From Daldinia sp. FL1419 (Eukaryota > Ascomycota > Sordariomycetes > Xylariales > Hypoxylaceae): 64,000 nucleotides of DNA. This document shows, piece after piece, positions 23,111 to 33,157 of this stretch. The stretch lies in NCBI GenBank assembly GCA_025201765.1, contig MU623420.1, forward strand, positions 62,001-126,000, in the 5' to 3' direction. The first letter of the stretch is position 1; every line of letters begins with the position of its first letter. A program made the position numbers and the translations under genes. A model generated the notes under the pieces. That model did not search any database, was not told the DNA's origin, and was given only the letters and a program-made list of their open reading frames with translations.

Positions 23111-23977
23111 GGGTTTGTAATGGTGTAGGATTATTTAACCTGTGCAATATGGGCTGGTGTGGACAAATATGAATCTGATATAAAGTATAGTTCTATAAAT
23201 AGTTAAACCCTAATCCTTAAAATAAAATTATTTTTACAAGGTTTTACAAACATATCTCACCCGCTTATTGTGTAGTTATTATATCAATTTAATTAATTTA
23301 AAATTTAGTAGTTTATTATTTGGTGGTTGTTTGTAAGATGATTTTAAAGCATTTTATAATGAAATTATATCAATAAATTATAATTTAGGTAATAAAAGGT
23401 ATATTTTCTTATATAATATAGTAGGATATTTCTTAAGGAATTAATTAATATAATATTTAATCCAAAATTGGGAATGGTTATTTTTAAACCCAAATATAAT
23501 TACCTATTAATTTTAGTAAAATTATTAAATAAGATTTATAAAGATAAATAAAAGTGTAATTGAAGGTAAATCTATTTTTTATAATTTATGATCTTAAAAA
23601 AAATTTATATTAAAAAAAGATATTTATAATATAAAATAATAATTTATTATAAAAATGAATTAATTTTGATATTATTATAATCCAGAAAATTATAAGTTAA
23701 AGGGTAGGATGTAAGAAATGGGAATATATATGAAAATTTAATAGAATTTAATAAAAATTTCTATTGGATATATTATATTTTATGAAATATTATTAAAATC
23801 ATTATAATAAATAAAACCATACCATAGAAAATAATGATTTTATATATTTCTAACAGTTTTTATAAAATAGGTCTAAATATTAAACTTTTCCCCCCACTTT
23901 ATTTAGATTTTACTTAATCAGAAGCCTAAGATACCTATAACCATTTTATCAGATATAACGATTTTGAAGACATAACA

Positions 23978-24011
23978 GTTTTAACAACACCCCCCTTGCC
24001 GCTATGGTAGG
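23978..24011 (-). repeat. Right terminal inverted repeat (34 bp, perfect)
   Basis: It is the exact reverse complement of 6198-6231. Normal-composition DNA with taggta motifs starts immediately outside. The inner side leads toward the presumed 5' end of the minus-strand transposase remnant. Confidence 0.95.
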
Positions 24012-24606
24012 AATGTATTGTACCAAGGTCCATAGGTATAATACAATACCTAGATGGATAGGTACCTAGGTAGGTAGCTGCGCCATAGGTTGGAGGGGTT
24101 CTAGATGTGGCCGTGCGTAATTGTGGGGATACTTATCTATGTACTAAGGTGTCGAGACACATCGAGTAGGTACTTACCTAGTGTAGGTTAGGTAGGTACA
24201 TCCCTAGGCAGGTAAGTATGGACAATCCTAGGTAACCTTGCACAATATAGGTACCTATGTACCTAAGTAACATGACATTGAAGTTGTTATTTAAGATAAA
24301 GCGTCATTTTGCAACAATGCTGGTAAACTGTAACAGGTCCAAAGAGTTTGAAAAGACGTGAATGGGAGAGGGTAAATTCACTACTTTATAGGTAGGTAAT
24401 TAAGATGAGATATAAATACGCCTTCGGGTATTCTACGCAAACTTCCAAAAAACTTGAAAACAAGATCTAGCATCGACATATCAAAAACTACAATTCTGCT
24501 CTCGCTACTACTAATTACTACTAATTAATAGCAACGCATAGTTCAAGTTATCAACTCCTAGATACACCTGGTGGTCTTTATTAAGCCAGAGCTAATATCA
24601 GCAAAC
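24012..24606. promoter_or_regulatory. Spacer with taggta repeats and promoter of the 24.6-kb gene
   Basis: Right outside the TIR lies a dense run of CCTAGG/GGTACC-like words (24,040-24,260). A TATAAATA box at 24411-24418 lies about 190 bp before the start codon of the next gene, followed by a CAA-rich leader. Confidence 0.65.
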
Positions 24607-25014
24607 ATGTCTTTCGGTGTGAAGAAATTACAAGAGACTGTTGTCGCGGTCTATTCGATACTAAATGAAGCAGCAGAGACCGAATGGGGATCGACCGGGT
24701 TCAACAATTTCAACGATCAAATTGAGGAGCAACCCGGACCATTTGAAGATGAGTTAACTGCTCATATATACGCCTACAACTCCATTCTCAAAGATATCCT
24801 AAGATCGGATTATATTAACGAGGCGGGGAATGGAAGCGATTATGGTTGGAATCAGATTGATGCCAAATGCGATGGACTAATGACCACGCTTGGGAAACTA
24901 CGGGATCAGCAGGCCTTTTTCGAGGGGTGGGATTTCGACGATCTCTGCAAAAGGTCTTCTCTAATGAATATTAGAGAACAAGAGGAATACGGGTACTCAG
25001 ATGGAAGTGTTTAA
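24607..25014 (+). CDS. Small acidic protein of unknown function (135 aa)
   Basis: I chose the ATG at 24607 because the in-frame upstream codons lack a good start and the ATG follows an AACATG context. The product is acidic and helical, without signal peptide or membrane segment. It has Trp residues in 'EWGS', 'YGWNQIDAKCDG' and 'EGWDFDD'. I do not recognise a family. It is the first gene beyond the transposon block and has its own TATAAATA box. A middle pattern (S-D-Y ... G-S ... W-x-x-I-x-x-K) recurs at similar spacing in the next small gene, so the two may be distant paralogs. Codon use looks normal for the genome side of the TIR. Confidence 0.7.
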   Translation: MSFGVKKLQETVVAVYSILNEAAETEWGSTGFNNFNDQIEEQPGPFEDELTAHIYAYNSILKDILRSDYINEAGNGSDYGWNQIDAKCDGLMTTLGKLRDQQAFFEGWDFDDLCKRSSLMNIREQEEYGYSDGSV

Positions 25015-25835
25015 AGACGCTTTCGTTGTTCCGCGAGAATATCAGCAACCCGGCATGAATGAGAATACCAACTAGGACGAGTGTCAATATAATATGATAT
25101 TTAAAAACACCCGATACAATGAGTGCAATCCAGTCATTGCATGTCAATGAATGAGCATTATGCATGTTTAGATGAATACCTACCTAAGATAGGCGACATG
25201 TATTAGACATCACAGCGGCGGCGTGTCTCTGTATTAGTACCTGGCGCGTTACCATATCAGGTATCTATATACTACCTACACATCACATTAGTTAGCTACC
25301 TAGGTAGGTAGGTGGTTAATCAGGCTCAGTTGCAAGAGTTAATAATTAAATTCACTAGGCCATAATAGAGTTGGTGATACGTAGACGTGTTGACACGCCC
25401 GAAACACAAGTAAAATAACCCATCAAGGTATACGGAATTCTTCGATGGGTGTCACGAGGCGGACCAAGGAGCGAGGAAACAACTTCGTTGTTCCGCGAGG
25501 AACTCTGCCTACATATGTGCTATGAAGCCCCTACATATAGAACGATTCATTTCTTCGATATGTAGGACAACCAGAAACCTGACAATGGGGGTTGAACGAA
25601 ATTATTCGTTCGACGCTACACGAAGATATAAATAATATAAATACCCTCCTCAGAGCAAATGTCTCAGTCTTCAAATCCATATATCAATTACCAACCACCA
25701 TCTATCCGGTCACTCATCGTCAACCATTCAACATCCCTCCTCCGCAGCAAGCATAGACAAGGCAATCTTACGATCTAGTACTAAAAGTATCCAAAGCTCC
25801 GTTCCCCATTCTACCCAGCACCTCCGACAATCAAG
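25015..25835. promoter_or_regulatory. Spacer with tandem TATA boxes and a dispersed repeat
   Basis: It contains taggta words (25,290-25,315), the dispersed repeat at 25450-25503, and two adjacent TATAAATA boxes (25627-25634 and 25636-25643) about 195 bp before the next start codon. Confidence 0.6.
25450..25503 (+). repeat. 54-bp dispersed repeat, copy 1
   Basis: It matches 38894-38947 in inverted orientation, with a few C/T-type differences. It contains the small palindrome AACAACTTCGTTGTT followed by CCGCGAGGAAC. A 16-bp piece (TTCGTTGTTCCGCGAG) also occurs at 25022-25037, right after the stop codon of the preceding small gene. It may be a MITE end or a conserved structural element. Confidence 0.85.
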
Positions 25836-26180
25836 ATGGCCTCTCATCTCGCAGAGTTCAACGGCGCCATGAGAAATGCCAAGATATATTACATAAAGAA
25901 GAGCAAAATCGAGGATGCCCTGCACAGTAATTCCCACAAACAGACCAAGGAGCTAGTCCACGAAAAGCTCGACAAAATCTTTGAGCGGTGCGAACGCTAC
26001 GAGGAGCTTATCGACGAGATGCAGACGTCGGACTATGGAATCGAAACGCCCAGCGGCAGCCTAACTGAGGAGAACTGGGACAAGATCAAGGACAAGTACG
26101 AGGAGTCCTCGGCGCTGGCGCTGGCGCTGAGTATATCCCTCGACGAGTGCATGGCTATTTTGGGTCTTGCCTATTCTTAA
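25836..26180 (+). CDS. Small charged helical protein of unknown function (114 aa)
   Basis: It starts at an ATG with good context (caagATGGcc). The product is hydrophilic and helical, with a coiled-coil-like Lys/Glu-rich centre ('KLDKIFERCERYEELIDEMQ') and an Ala/Leu-rich C-terminal helix. There is no signal peptide and no recognised domain. It shares with the 24.6-kb gene a similar size, a TATAAATA promoter and a weak S-D-Y/G-S/W-x-K-I-K pattern. It may be a lineage-specific small protein; a role cannot be inferred. Confidence 0.65.
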   Translation: MASHLAEFNGAMRNAKIYYIKKSKIEDALHSNSHKQTKELVHEKLDKIFERCERYEELIDEMQTSDYGIETPSGSLTEENWDKIKDKYEESSALALALSISLDECMAILGLAYS

Positions 26181-27163
26181 GAAAAGATCAAGGGCGGTCG
26201 TTTCCTATAGGGATAGTTCAGTTAACCCAGCTATATAGGCAATGTACATTAGGTGCCTTGTTGCTTTGTTTTTTTATGAGGATATTCTTCTCACGAAGCT
26301 CAGATAGCGTGATTTGCACCAGATTTGCCTGTATATTATAAATTTGAGTCTTAACTCCATTGTGCCCTGCTTGATATATGAAATCGTCCGTGTAAATCTC
26401 GTAGATTAACTATGTGCCTACTATCTCCTACTATTGTCGCCCTTCGCAAGCGCAGATTAACAAAAGGATTTGATCTGGCTCAGTATGACATTTTCTTTAT
26501 TGATATATGGTAGTTATCTAAAATCGTAAACCTCCAGCAAGTCTCTGCCAGAGAGTATACATGAGGGAGGTCAATCGTAGAGCGAAAGGAATTTCCTCCT
26601 TTTCATGGCAAAGGCGCTTTTAACACTTAACCCAACTTATAATTCTGTCTCTACGGATGGGAGGTAGCATAACCCCAGGTCATTACGCCGTAGTAATAAG
26701 AATCATTAATTCGAATTTGTTCTCTAGAAGCTACAATGGTCTAGGCCCCGGGGATGGAACGGTATCTGCCTATGTCTTCCTTGTCCTGTCCTTCATGTAG
26801 AGTATCCTAACAATGCAATTGTTGGATAAAAAATGCGGACCGAACAATGACAGAGTTTGATTCCAAAGACTGTGGTAGAATGGATGCGAGACCCAATATT
26901 TAAGAAGCTTTTCCCTCTTACTTTGGGCTCTAGCATTGTCCATTCTATGTTCTGGTATTAGCCACCACTATCAATATCTATCCCCTAGGTATCCACACAT
27001 AAAGGCACACCCTAGGAGGTTCCATGAGTCCTGAAGCACACTTTCCTCTGAATCGTCGACATTGACCTTTGGCAACACTTTCATAAACTTAGGATCCTAG
27101 CCAATCTCTTCCCGCAGCTCCGCATTATTCTCTCCCCGCCTCGTAGGCAACCCCATTACCAAA
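26181..27163. other. Spacer without supported gene
   Basis: Short frames only. The 3' UTR of the preceding gene and the promoter of the following one must lie here. There is no repeat or motif of note. Confidence 0.5.
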
Positions 27164-27472
27164 ATGCCTACCAGTCGCCAGAATCAAATCCAGAGAGACC
27201 TACGAGACATAAGGCATGTGCTCCATGACCTAGAAACAGAATATAAAGAGACAGAGGATGACCTTAATGAATATCGATCCATCAAAATCAAGCAGTCCTT
27301 GCTGTCGAGCTTGAAGGAAATTCGGGATGATATACAGACGTATCGCGAGGAGAAGAAGACCCTAGAGGCGGAATATGACGAGATAGCTACAAGACAGGCA
27401 AGGCGCAAGGAAAAAAGGGGCCCGGAGGAAGTCTCTTACTCATTTACTTTAATAGATAGAACAAAGAGGTAG
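27164..27472 (+). CDS. Small coiled-coil protein of unknown function (102 aa)
   Basis: The ATG has an AAAATGCC context. Almost the whole product is predicted by eye as a charged coiled coil with heptad Leu/Ile/Tyr positions ('RDIRHVLHDLETEYKETEDD', then 'REEKKTLEAEYDEIA'), with a basic patch 'RQARRKEKRG' near the C-terminus. No domain name can be given. It could be a real small gene or a fragment of a longer one. The opposite strand is also open for 74 codons but looks like a shadow. Confidence 0.5.
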   Translation: MPTSRQNQIQRDLRDIRHVLHDLETEYKETEDDLNEYRSIKIKQSLLSSLKEIRDDIQTYREEKKTLEAEYDEIATRQARRKEKRGPEEVSYSFTLIDRTKR

Positions 27473-27722
27473 AGCTCCTTCGCCTATTATACACGAGACA
27501 CCCCTCCTATTTATCGATACTATACTGTATGCGTTAACGCTCGTCTTGAATTACTCGTGGTGTTTCCCTTCCGCGCTTATTACAATGTATTCCATACAGC
27601 TAGCCGTAAATTCCATAATACCTAGGTAATCAATGAGTCTGGTTAATGAACTAAACCAATCGCTTCCCGCATATCTTGAACCAACACTTTCGCTAGTACT
27701 GAGTGGTGAATAAACAAATAGT

Positions 27723-28091
27723 TCAATCGAGTGGCTCGAATACAGCATGTATTAATTGCTGCATCGCCTCAGTCAGAACCCTTACGCGATCGTTCAGGAA
27801 CTCCATGCATATTATCGCCTTTTCCTCGTCGGTCTTGTCAACCAGAGATACGCCCACTATTCGTCCCAATGCGGCCTACGCTTCCGCTAGTTCGTTCTTT
27901 TCCTGCGATAGTCTTGCTTCTACGAGTTCTTCGGACTTTGGTTCTAGTTTCGCTGGAGATAGTTCCGTATCTTCTGTGGTGCTTGCTAATGGTGCCCGTT
28001 GTTTTGGTTCTTGCTCTAGCGTTTCTTTACTTAATTCCGCCTCCTGTTCATTCAGTTTATCGTCCGGGGACGGGGGTGTAATTCGAATCAT
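27723..28091 (-). pseudogene. Small gene interrupted by a single in-frame TAG
   Basis: On the minus strand the frame starts 'MIRITPPSPDDKLNEQEAEL' and stays highly charged for 71 codons to a TAG at 27876-27878. It then continues coding-like for another 50 codons ('ALGRIVGVSLVDKTDEEKAI', 'FLNDRVRVLTEAMQQL') to a TGA at 27723-27725. One base change (CAG to TAG) would explain the break. Alternatives are a short gene that truly ends at the TAG, or stop readthrough. The function is unknown. Confidence 0.5.
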
Positions 28092-28545
28092 GATATCTTC
28101 GCCCGTGGTTCCTAGTCCTTGGGAACTTCAAGATATAGCAATAAGGAGGAGTTAATGTAAAAGGATACCTGAAAAATATTTGCAATAAATAGGTATGCAT
28201 GCAAAACGACCGGATGAATATTTGTAGTTAATTCCTGTTCTGTTGTTTATGGAGGCTAATACGAAGTGAATACCGGAAGAAATAATATATGGGTATACTT
28301 TGGAGCTCGTGATGGACTAAGGCTACTGCACATCCTATCAAAAATAATTAAAAGACGTATTTTGACGTAGTGTAGTGTCTATAGCTCCTTCTTTAGTGAA
28401 ATACATGTTCCAAATACTACCATAATACCTTCCAATTGTGCTCGTAGGATACTCAGGAGGTAGGTGGTTGGTAACCCGGCATATTCGGTAGTGATAACTC
28501 GATGATAATACTGGTCACTATCTCTCGTCGTAATCACGATCGTAT

Positions 28546-30132
28546 CTATACGTACGAAATCGTTACGCCATCTCGTTCGGAGTAATTCCTTTCCCTCACG
28601 TCAATTCCAAGCTGCGCCATGCGATTCATCGTCACACCTCCGCTCCAGATTTTATACTTGACGTTAAAAGCGGCAGACTGGTATAGGAAAGAATTTTGAT
28701 CTCCTCCGCCCAATTCCATTAGCTCCTTACTCTTGGTAATCAGTTTGCTCTTGAACACGTCATCCGCGATATACGCTCCTTTAAACCAACGACTCCCGGA
28801 CGATGTATCAAATTGCTTCCGACCATGCAAGACGCGGAGGTTGTCGAAGATAACACACTCTCCAGGCTGCATCCTATACTGATACATCCAATGCCTGTCT
28901 TCTAGGAGATGCCGAAACGCAGTCGCCGCCTCCAGCCATTCGCGATGATGCAGGCTACCGGTCGCGGATTTGGATATACGTTGATTGCTAGCTTGGAATG
29001 GCGGGGACCAGGCTACGAGGTGTTGATATTTGTTTATTTTGGTAATGATGGGCCTCGACTGCTGGTAGTGGTGTCCATGCTTATCGTATCGATATCGGAC
29101 GTTCCTGCTGAGTAGATACTCGAAGGGAATTCGGGGTCCAAATTCCATCAAATGAGAGGCTCTCGTGCCGTCGCTAAACATAGACTCCCCACCCTCGCAC
29201 GTATTCTCAAGACAGTGTAGGAATTGCAGGCGGGGTGTGTCGTGCACGTACAACAAGTCCTGATGCAATCCGAGAAAGGCGTTTGTGTATGCGACATTCT
29301 CCGCATTCGGCTTTGAGCGTACATCCCAGGTCCTCCCATAGAAGGTTTCTTGTAGATTTCCAATTTGATTGGCAATAGTTATCACAGACTCCTCAGAATA
29401 TGGCACATTCCGTAGGAAGATTAACCCGTGGGTGTAAAGCCGGTGCAATCCGGAGAGAAACCCGTGCTCACCTGCTATCCAATCGTTATAATCGATCGTG
29501 AGACGATCCCGTTCGAATATGGCACGATCCCACAATGTCGCTCCGGGTAGCTCATATTCAGATTGGGAGACCTTCAAATAAAAATCCGAATAGTAAGACG
29601 TATGACTGCCCGATGACATGAAATCATTCTCCCAGACGACTTTAAGATTTCCATCCTCAGCTATTGTGACCTCCGAGATGGGAAGATCGGGCGGGACGTC
29701 GCAGGTGCCAAAATTCTTTTGGCCCGAGTCTGGATTCACACATTCGCTGCACCTACAGGCATCGCGCAGCCAGTGGCGATCTAAGACTATGGGCTTTTGG
29801 TTTTCATAAAAAAGGTAAACCGTGTCGTCGTCCCTTAATCTAATTTGCGGGGTTTCTCTTTCTGCCTGGGTTGCTAATCCTCGCTTATGGCTGATCGAAA
29901 CTCGGGTTGACAAAGGGTTTTCCCCAGGTCGCGCGATAGAATTTCTTCCCACGGTACTGAATCGACGAGGCTGGGTCGTTGGCTGAAATCCAGTCTCGTT
30001 TTTACAGATGGATTGAACAGAGTATCTGTACCTATCGGCTCTGTTTATAAAGGTCTGGCGAAGACCAGAATTTAAGCTGGACCTGCCAGAACATGTTTGC
30101 AAACCTCTAGAGCTCAGCAAGAACCGCGACAT
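28546..30132 (-). CDS. Gamma-butyrobetaine hydroxylase-like 2-oxoglutarate/Fe(II) dioxygenase
   Basis: The product is 528 aa without introns. From the N-terminus there is an Arg/Ser-rich presequence likely to target mitochondria. Next, at about residues 97-168, comes a GBBH-like N-terminal domain with 'HWLRDACRCSEC', the Cys cluster that binds zinc in BBOX1. After that is a TauD-type dioxygenase domain with the iron ligands H290-x-D292 ('GLHQDLLY') and H436 ('FDNLRVLHGRK'). In the family these enzymes hydroxylate gamma-butyrobetaine or trimethyllysine in carnitine synthesis; yeast Aim17 is a relative. I chose the ATG at 30132 because the longer frame upstream (to 30240) only adds a poly-T-derived hydrophobic stretch. 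Exact substrate is not decided by sequence. It could also be a trimethyllysine dioxygenase. Confidence 0.85.
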   Translation of the reverse strand: MSRFLLSSRGLQTCSGRSSLNSGLRQTFINRADRYRYSVQSICKNETGFQPTTQPRRFSTVGRNSIARPGENPLSTRVSISHKRGLATQAERETPQIRLRDDDTVYLFYENQKPIVLDRHWLRDACRCSECVNPDSGQKNFGTCDVPPDLPISEVTIAEDGNLKVVWENDFMSSGSHTSYYSDFYLKVSQSEYELPGATLWDRAIFERDRLTIDYNDWIAGEHGFLSGLHRLYTHGLIFLRNVPYSEESVITIANQIGNLQETFYGRTWDVRSKPNAENVAYTNAFLGLHQDLLYVHDTPRLQFLHCLENTCEGGESMFSDGTRASHLMEFGPRIPFEYLLSRNVRYRYDKHGHHYQQSRPIITKINKYQHLVAWSPPFQASNQRISKSATGSLHHREWLEAATAFRHLLEDRHWMYQYRMQPGECVIFDNLRVLHGRKQFDTSSGSRWFKGAYIADDVFKSKLITKSKELMELGGGDQNSFLYQSAAFNVKYKIWSGGVTMNRMAQLGIDVRERNYSERDGVTISYV

Positions 30133-31004
30133 ACTGACCACAAATGTACGATCACTATGACAGGTAATGATAGAGCATAGCTGACGAAAAAATAAATTAA
30201 TAAAAAAATAAAAATAAAAAATAAAAAAAATAATGCTCACTTGAGATTTGTTTAAGAGTAGTTGTACACTCTTGTCAGACGAAGTGACATTTTTATGAAT
30301 TTGGTAGTGGACGAATGGCGAATGGCAAATGGCAAATATTCACTACACTAAGGTTAGTAGTTAGTGCAAAATTCTTGGTGGGTAAAATATGCACGGACCA
30401 CTTAGCCGAGGTTCATCATAAGACCCGCTAACCCAACGGGACGGGGAGATTCAAGGTTGATTCCATATCTGGTTATCAGATGGTACCCAGGTACCCAGTC
30501 ATATTGGCGGAGAGGTACCTAGGTAGACATACGAGTGTGCATTACTTACCTATCAACTGCATCACCGGGAACATTCGCATTCGAGCACTTCGCTTCATGA
30601 CCCGAGTTTAATAACTGGGTAATTACTAAAGTTAGAATTCCTTGGGTAGTTATTAATTTTGGTAAACAATCATGCCCTACATCAAAACAGTACTCCAAGG
30701 TAGAATGATATCAACCCCTGTCTTCTTCGTCCTCTTCTTCTTCTCGGTGCCCCGGGGTTATCCTACGGCTTTCACCGACCCGAGACCGGTCTAAAAATTA
30801 GGTACCGGGCATTTTCAGGGTTAATACACGGCGCCGATGAGAATGCGGCGTCTATTAGGGCGTGAATACTAGTAAGCTATCTTAGGTACTGGGTAGGTAA
30901 TCAGTAATGGCGCATCCGTCATATAGCCTTTTTGCAAAACAAACTACTCTTCGTATAATCGAGTAAATGGTATGATTTAGGTAGAACGTATTGATAGACG
31001 TATC
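30133..31004. other. Spacer, no gene
   Basis: It contains the presumed promoter of the dioxygenase gene, the 3' region of MOD5 and taggta words at 30,485-30,530. There are short A-rich runs near 30,190-30,230. Confidence 0.5.
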
Positions 31005-32445
31005 TCAAACCTGCTTGTCCGGATCAATAGGGACAAGTGCAGTCATCTTCTGGCTTCGAAGAGCTCGATAGTGCCTTCGCCCTTTGATATGCTTCTTCCA
31101 CTGCTCTTCTGACTGAAGGGAGACGTTGCATAGATCACAAGTCTTGATTTTAAATGACGTTTTTGGTGTCGAATTGTCGTCATCGTAGCTCGCCAATACT
31201 TCGCGAGCTGTGTTTGATATCTCGACCGGTTTAGCCAAAGCCTGGCCGCTGAGAAAATCCATGCATATTCTTGAAGCAGGTTCAAGAACGCTAGCTGAGA
31301 AATTATTGGCATTGGAACTGTCTAATAGAAATAAAAAATCCATGGCTTCGTGGTCTTTTAGTGCTGGGATAGTCTTATGACGAATCCACCGCAACTGATA
31401 TCTTGCGTACTGTCTCGTTGCAGTTTTGACATCTTCTAGTCCGACTAGTTTTAGTTGCTCTGATTTATCTGAGCTCGTTTCATTTCGTTCAGCCTCGAGG
31501 AAAGGCTCCATCTGCTTGTATCCTATGGATTGCCAGATTCCACGAGTGAGGTCTACGGTTTCACCTTGCTCGGACCGTATTCGCCGATTTTCATGCAACA
31601 TTCTCACCTCGTCAATTAATCCGTTCTTATACATAGCATCGACTCTCCTGTTGAGACGTTCCTTAAGGCCTTCGGGTTCAGCGTATACCCAGAACATTAA
31701 AGACTGCCAAGGGTGCCTTGTTTGGCTGGACGACGCTTTTGCTTTCTTTTGTTCCGTATAGATATCCGATGCACGTTTTCCAGTAGTTAAGAATATTTCT
31801 AGAGAGCGCCTGATCTTTCGTCGATCATCGGGGTGCCACCGATCTGCCATGTCTGGATCTACCTCTCGAAGGCGTTTCAGCATCACATCGGTGGGGCCAT
31901 CCAAAATCGGAAAATGTGTTATGTTTTCCTTTTGGGGCCGGTGATTCAGAGTATCGTCGTTGGCGCCGTTCAGACTGACAAGGTTGTCTTCAAAGAGTAG
32001 GGCATGAATATAGTAGTGTGTACCGCCCACGACAATGGGAAGCTTGCCTCTATCCCGGATCTCGTGAATAAGCCTAGTTACCTCGCGTGCAAAAACGTCA
32101 ACATTCCAAGTCGGCTCGTTAGGGTCAATAGTTCCTAGTAAATGATGCGGGATGCCTTTTTGCTCCTCTAGGGTGAGTTGGTTTGTAATAATTGGTAGAC
32201 CCTTATACATCTGCATAGCGTCGGCGTTGATGACTTCACCGTTGAACCTGAGTGCCAGTTCTATTGCGAGCTACGGCTAATATTAGTTCGAGTAAGCGTT
32301 TGAAGAGATGGGAGGAACCAACATCTGATTTTCCTGTACCGGTTGTGCCCAGGATAGCCACGAGAGGCTCCGTTGGAAATAGCGTAGCCATTCTCCGCAC
32401 ATTTCTACCGATGAAGTGTGTAAGATTTCGTCTTAAGGATATCAT
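31005..32445 (-). CDS. MOD5: tRNA dimethylallyltransferase (isopentenyltransferase)
   Basis: The enzyme transfers dimethylallyl to A37 of tRNAs that read UNN codons, in cytosol and mitochondria. Two exons are read: 32445-32323 and 32270-31005, with a 52-bp intron (GTTGGT..CCGTAG). The intron restores 'GTGKSD|LAIELALRFNGEVINADA'. The product is about 462 aa. Visible features are a P-loop GTTGTGKS at residues 33-40, 'INADAMQMYKGL' (substrate loop), 'PIVVGGTHYYI', 'DPDMADRWHPDDRRKIRRSL', and a C-terminal matrin-type C2H2 zinc finger from about residue 419 (C-x2-C...H-x5-H) as in eukaryotic members. A start at the inner ATG (residue 19) would give a cytosolic form and the first ATG a presequence, as known for yeast Mod5. 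It is divergent from SEC61. Confidence 0.93.
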
Positions 32446-33157
32446 GGACTACGAGTGCATGCATCGAGGATGATTTATTAGTAACGATCGAGGTGTGGTA
32501 TCTTTATTTTATATAGGTATCTGTCCAATGGTCCAACGGACTTCCATGAAGTACTCGAGATACATTCGAGATTAGATTGCAAGCCACGTTTTATTTCAAG
32601 TGTGTGGCTTTATTGCCAGATTGCCCGCCTTCAGGGCTGAGCGGATCTAGGTTTTACTCCACGTGTACATATGTACAATACCTAGGTACTTATGCTAGGT
32701 AGGTAGGTGATGCAAGAGGTACCCAAGTACTTACCTCGTTGTTCTGTAAGAATCCATGCACCTTCTAATTTAGACGAATGCTCAAGGGTCCAGTCTGTTT
32801 TAGGTTCCCCAGGCCAGGCACGTCTGTATCACGTTAACGAGCCGGCAAAGCCAAGCTAAAAAGATCACTCGAGATGCAGGGGTCACGTGCTGCCAGCTGT
32901 GCAGAAACCCGGAAAGTGTTGGGTAGGGGCTCCACCTATCGCATAATGGACACATAGTTCAATTTGGGGAATTTTTTGAAGCCAGATCTTTTACCCAGTG
33001 ACTTGACTTGAATTGAAATCCTTCCTCTCCTTTAAAACTACGAAAACATCGCGACAACCTCTACTCTAATAAGAGGGCCTTTCGTCGCTCACTCCATCTT
33101 ACTTTTCCTTTCTACCTTTCTTCTTTATTTCATCTATATCCTCTATACCTGATCACG
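32446..33157. promoter_or_regulatory. Divergent MOD5-SEC61 promoter region
   Basis: A 712-bp spacer separates the two start codons. Taggta words lie near 32,680-32,730, and a CT-rich tract with 'cttttcctttctacctttct' lies just before the SEC61 start. Confidence 0.6.

Larger units (their letters stand above)
6202..24007. mobile_element. 17.8-kb TIR-bounded AT-rich element, RIP-degraded, with nested elements
   Basis: A perfect 34-bp inverted repeat lies at 6198-6231 and 23978-24011. Inside both copies the natural termini are CCATAGCGGC.. and ..GCCGCTATGG, each directly preceded or followed by TA (6200-6201 and 24008-24009). TA is the target duplication of Tc1/mariner elements. The base composition changes abruptly from normal to very AT-rich at the inner edge of both TIRs. 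A Tc1/mariner-type transposase remnant sits near the right end on the minus strand. Similarity between the two ends seems to continue for several tens of bp past the perfect TIR, mostly with transition differences. The interior holds a nested LTR element (15135-20935), a solo LTR (22251-22644), tandem arrays and several mutated reading frames. About 11.6 kb is left after removing the LTR sequences, far above the 1.3-2.5 kb usual for Tc1/mariner. It is therefore either a giant cargo element or a pile-up of further nested insertions. Confidence 0.75.

Noticed and set aside
6202..24007. Mitochondrial DNA insertion as explanation for the AT-rich block
   Set aside because: No mitochondrial genes or rRNA are recognisable. 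The block has transposon TIRs, nested LTRs and one-sided C loss typical of RIP.
6202..24007. Polinton/Maverick or Starship element
   Set aside because: Length fits, but TIRs are too short for Polintons, no PolB, capsid or tyrosine recombinase motifs were found, and TA-flanked ends with a Tc1-type transposase point elsewhere. The weak integrase-like frame at 12-13.2 kb is not enough.
30133..30240. Longer N-terminus for the dioxygenase
   Set aside because: The extra 36 residues come from a poly-T/A run and would place a hydrophobic stretch before a good mitochondrial presequence.
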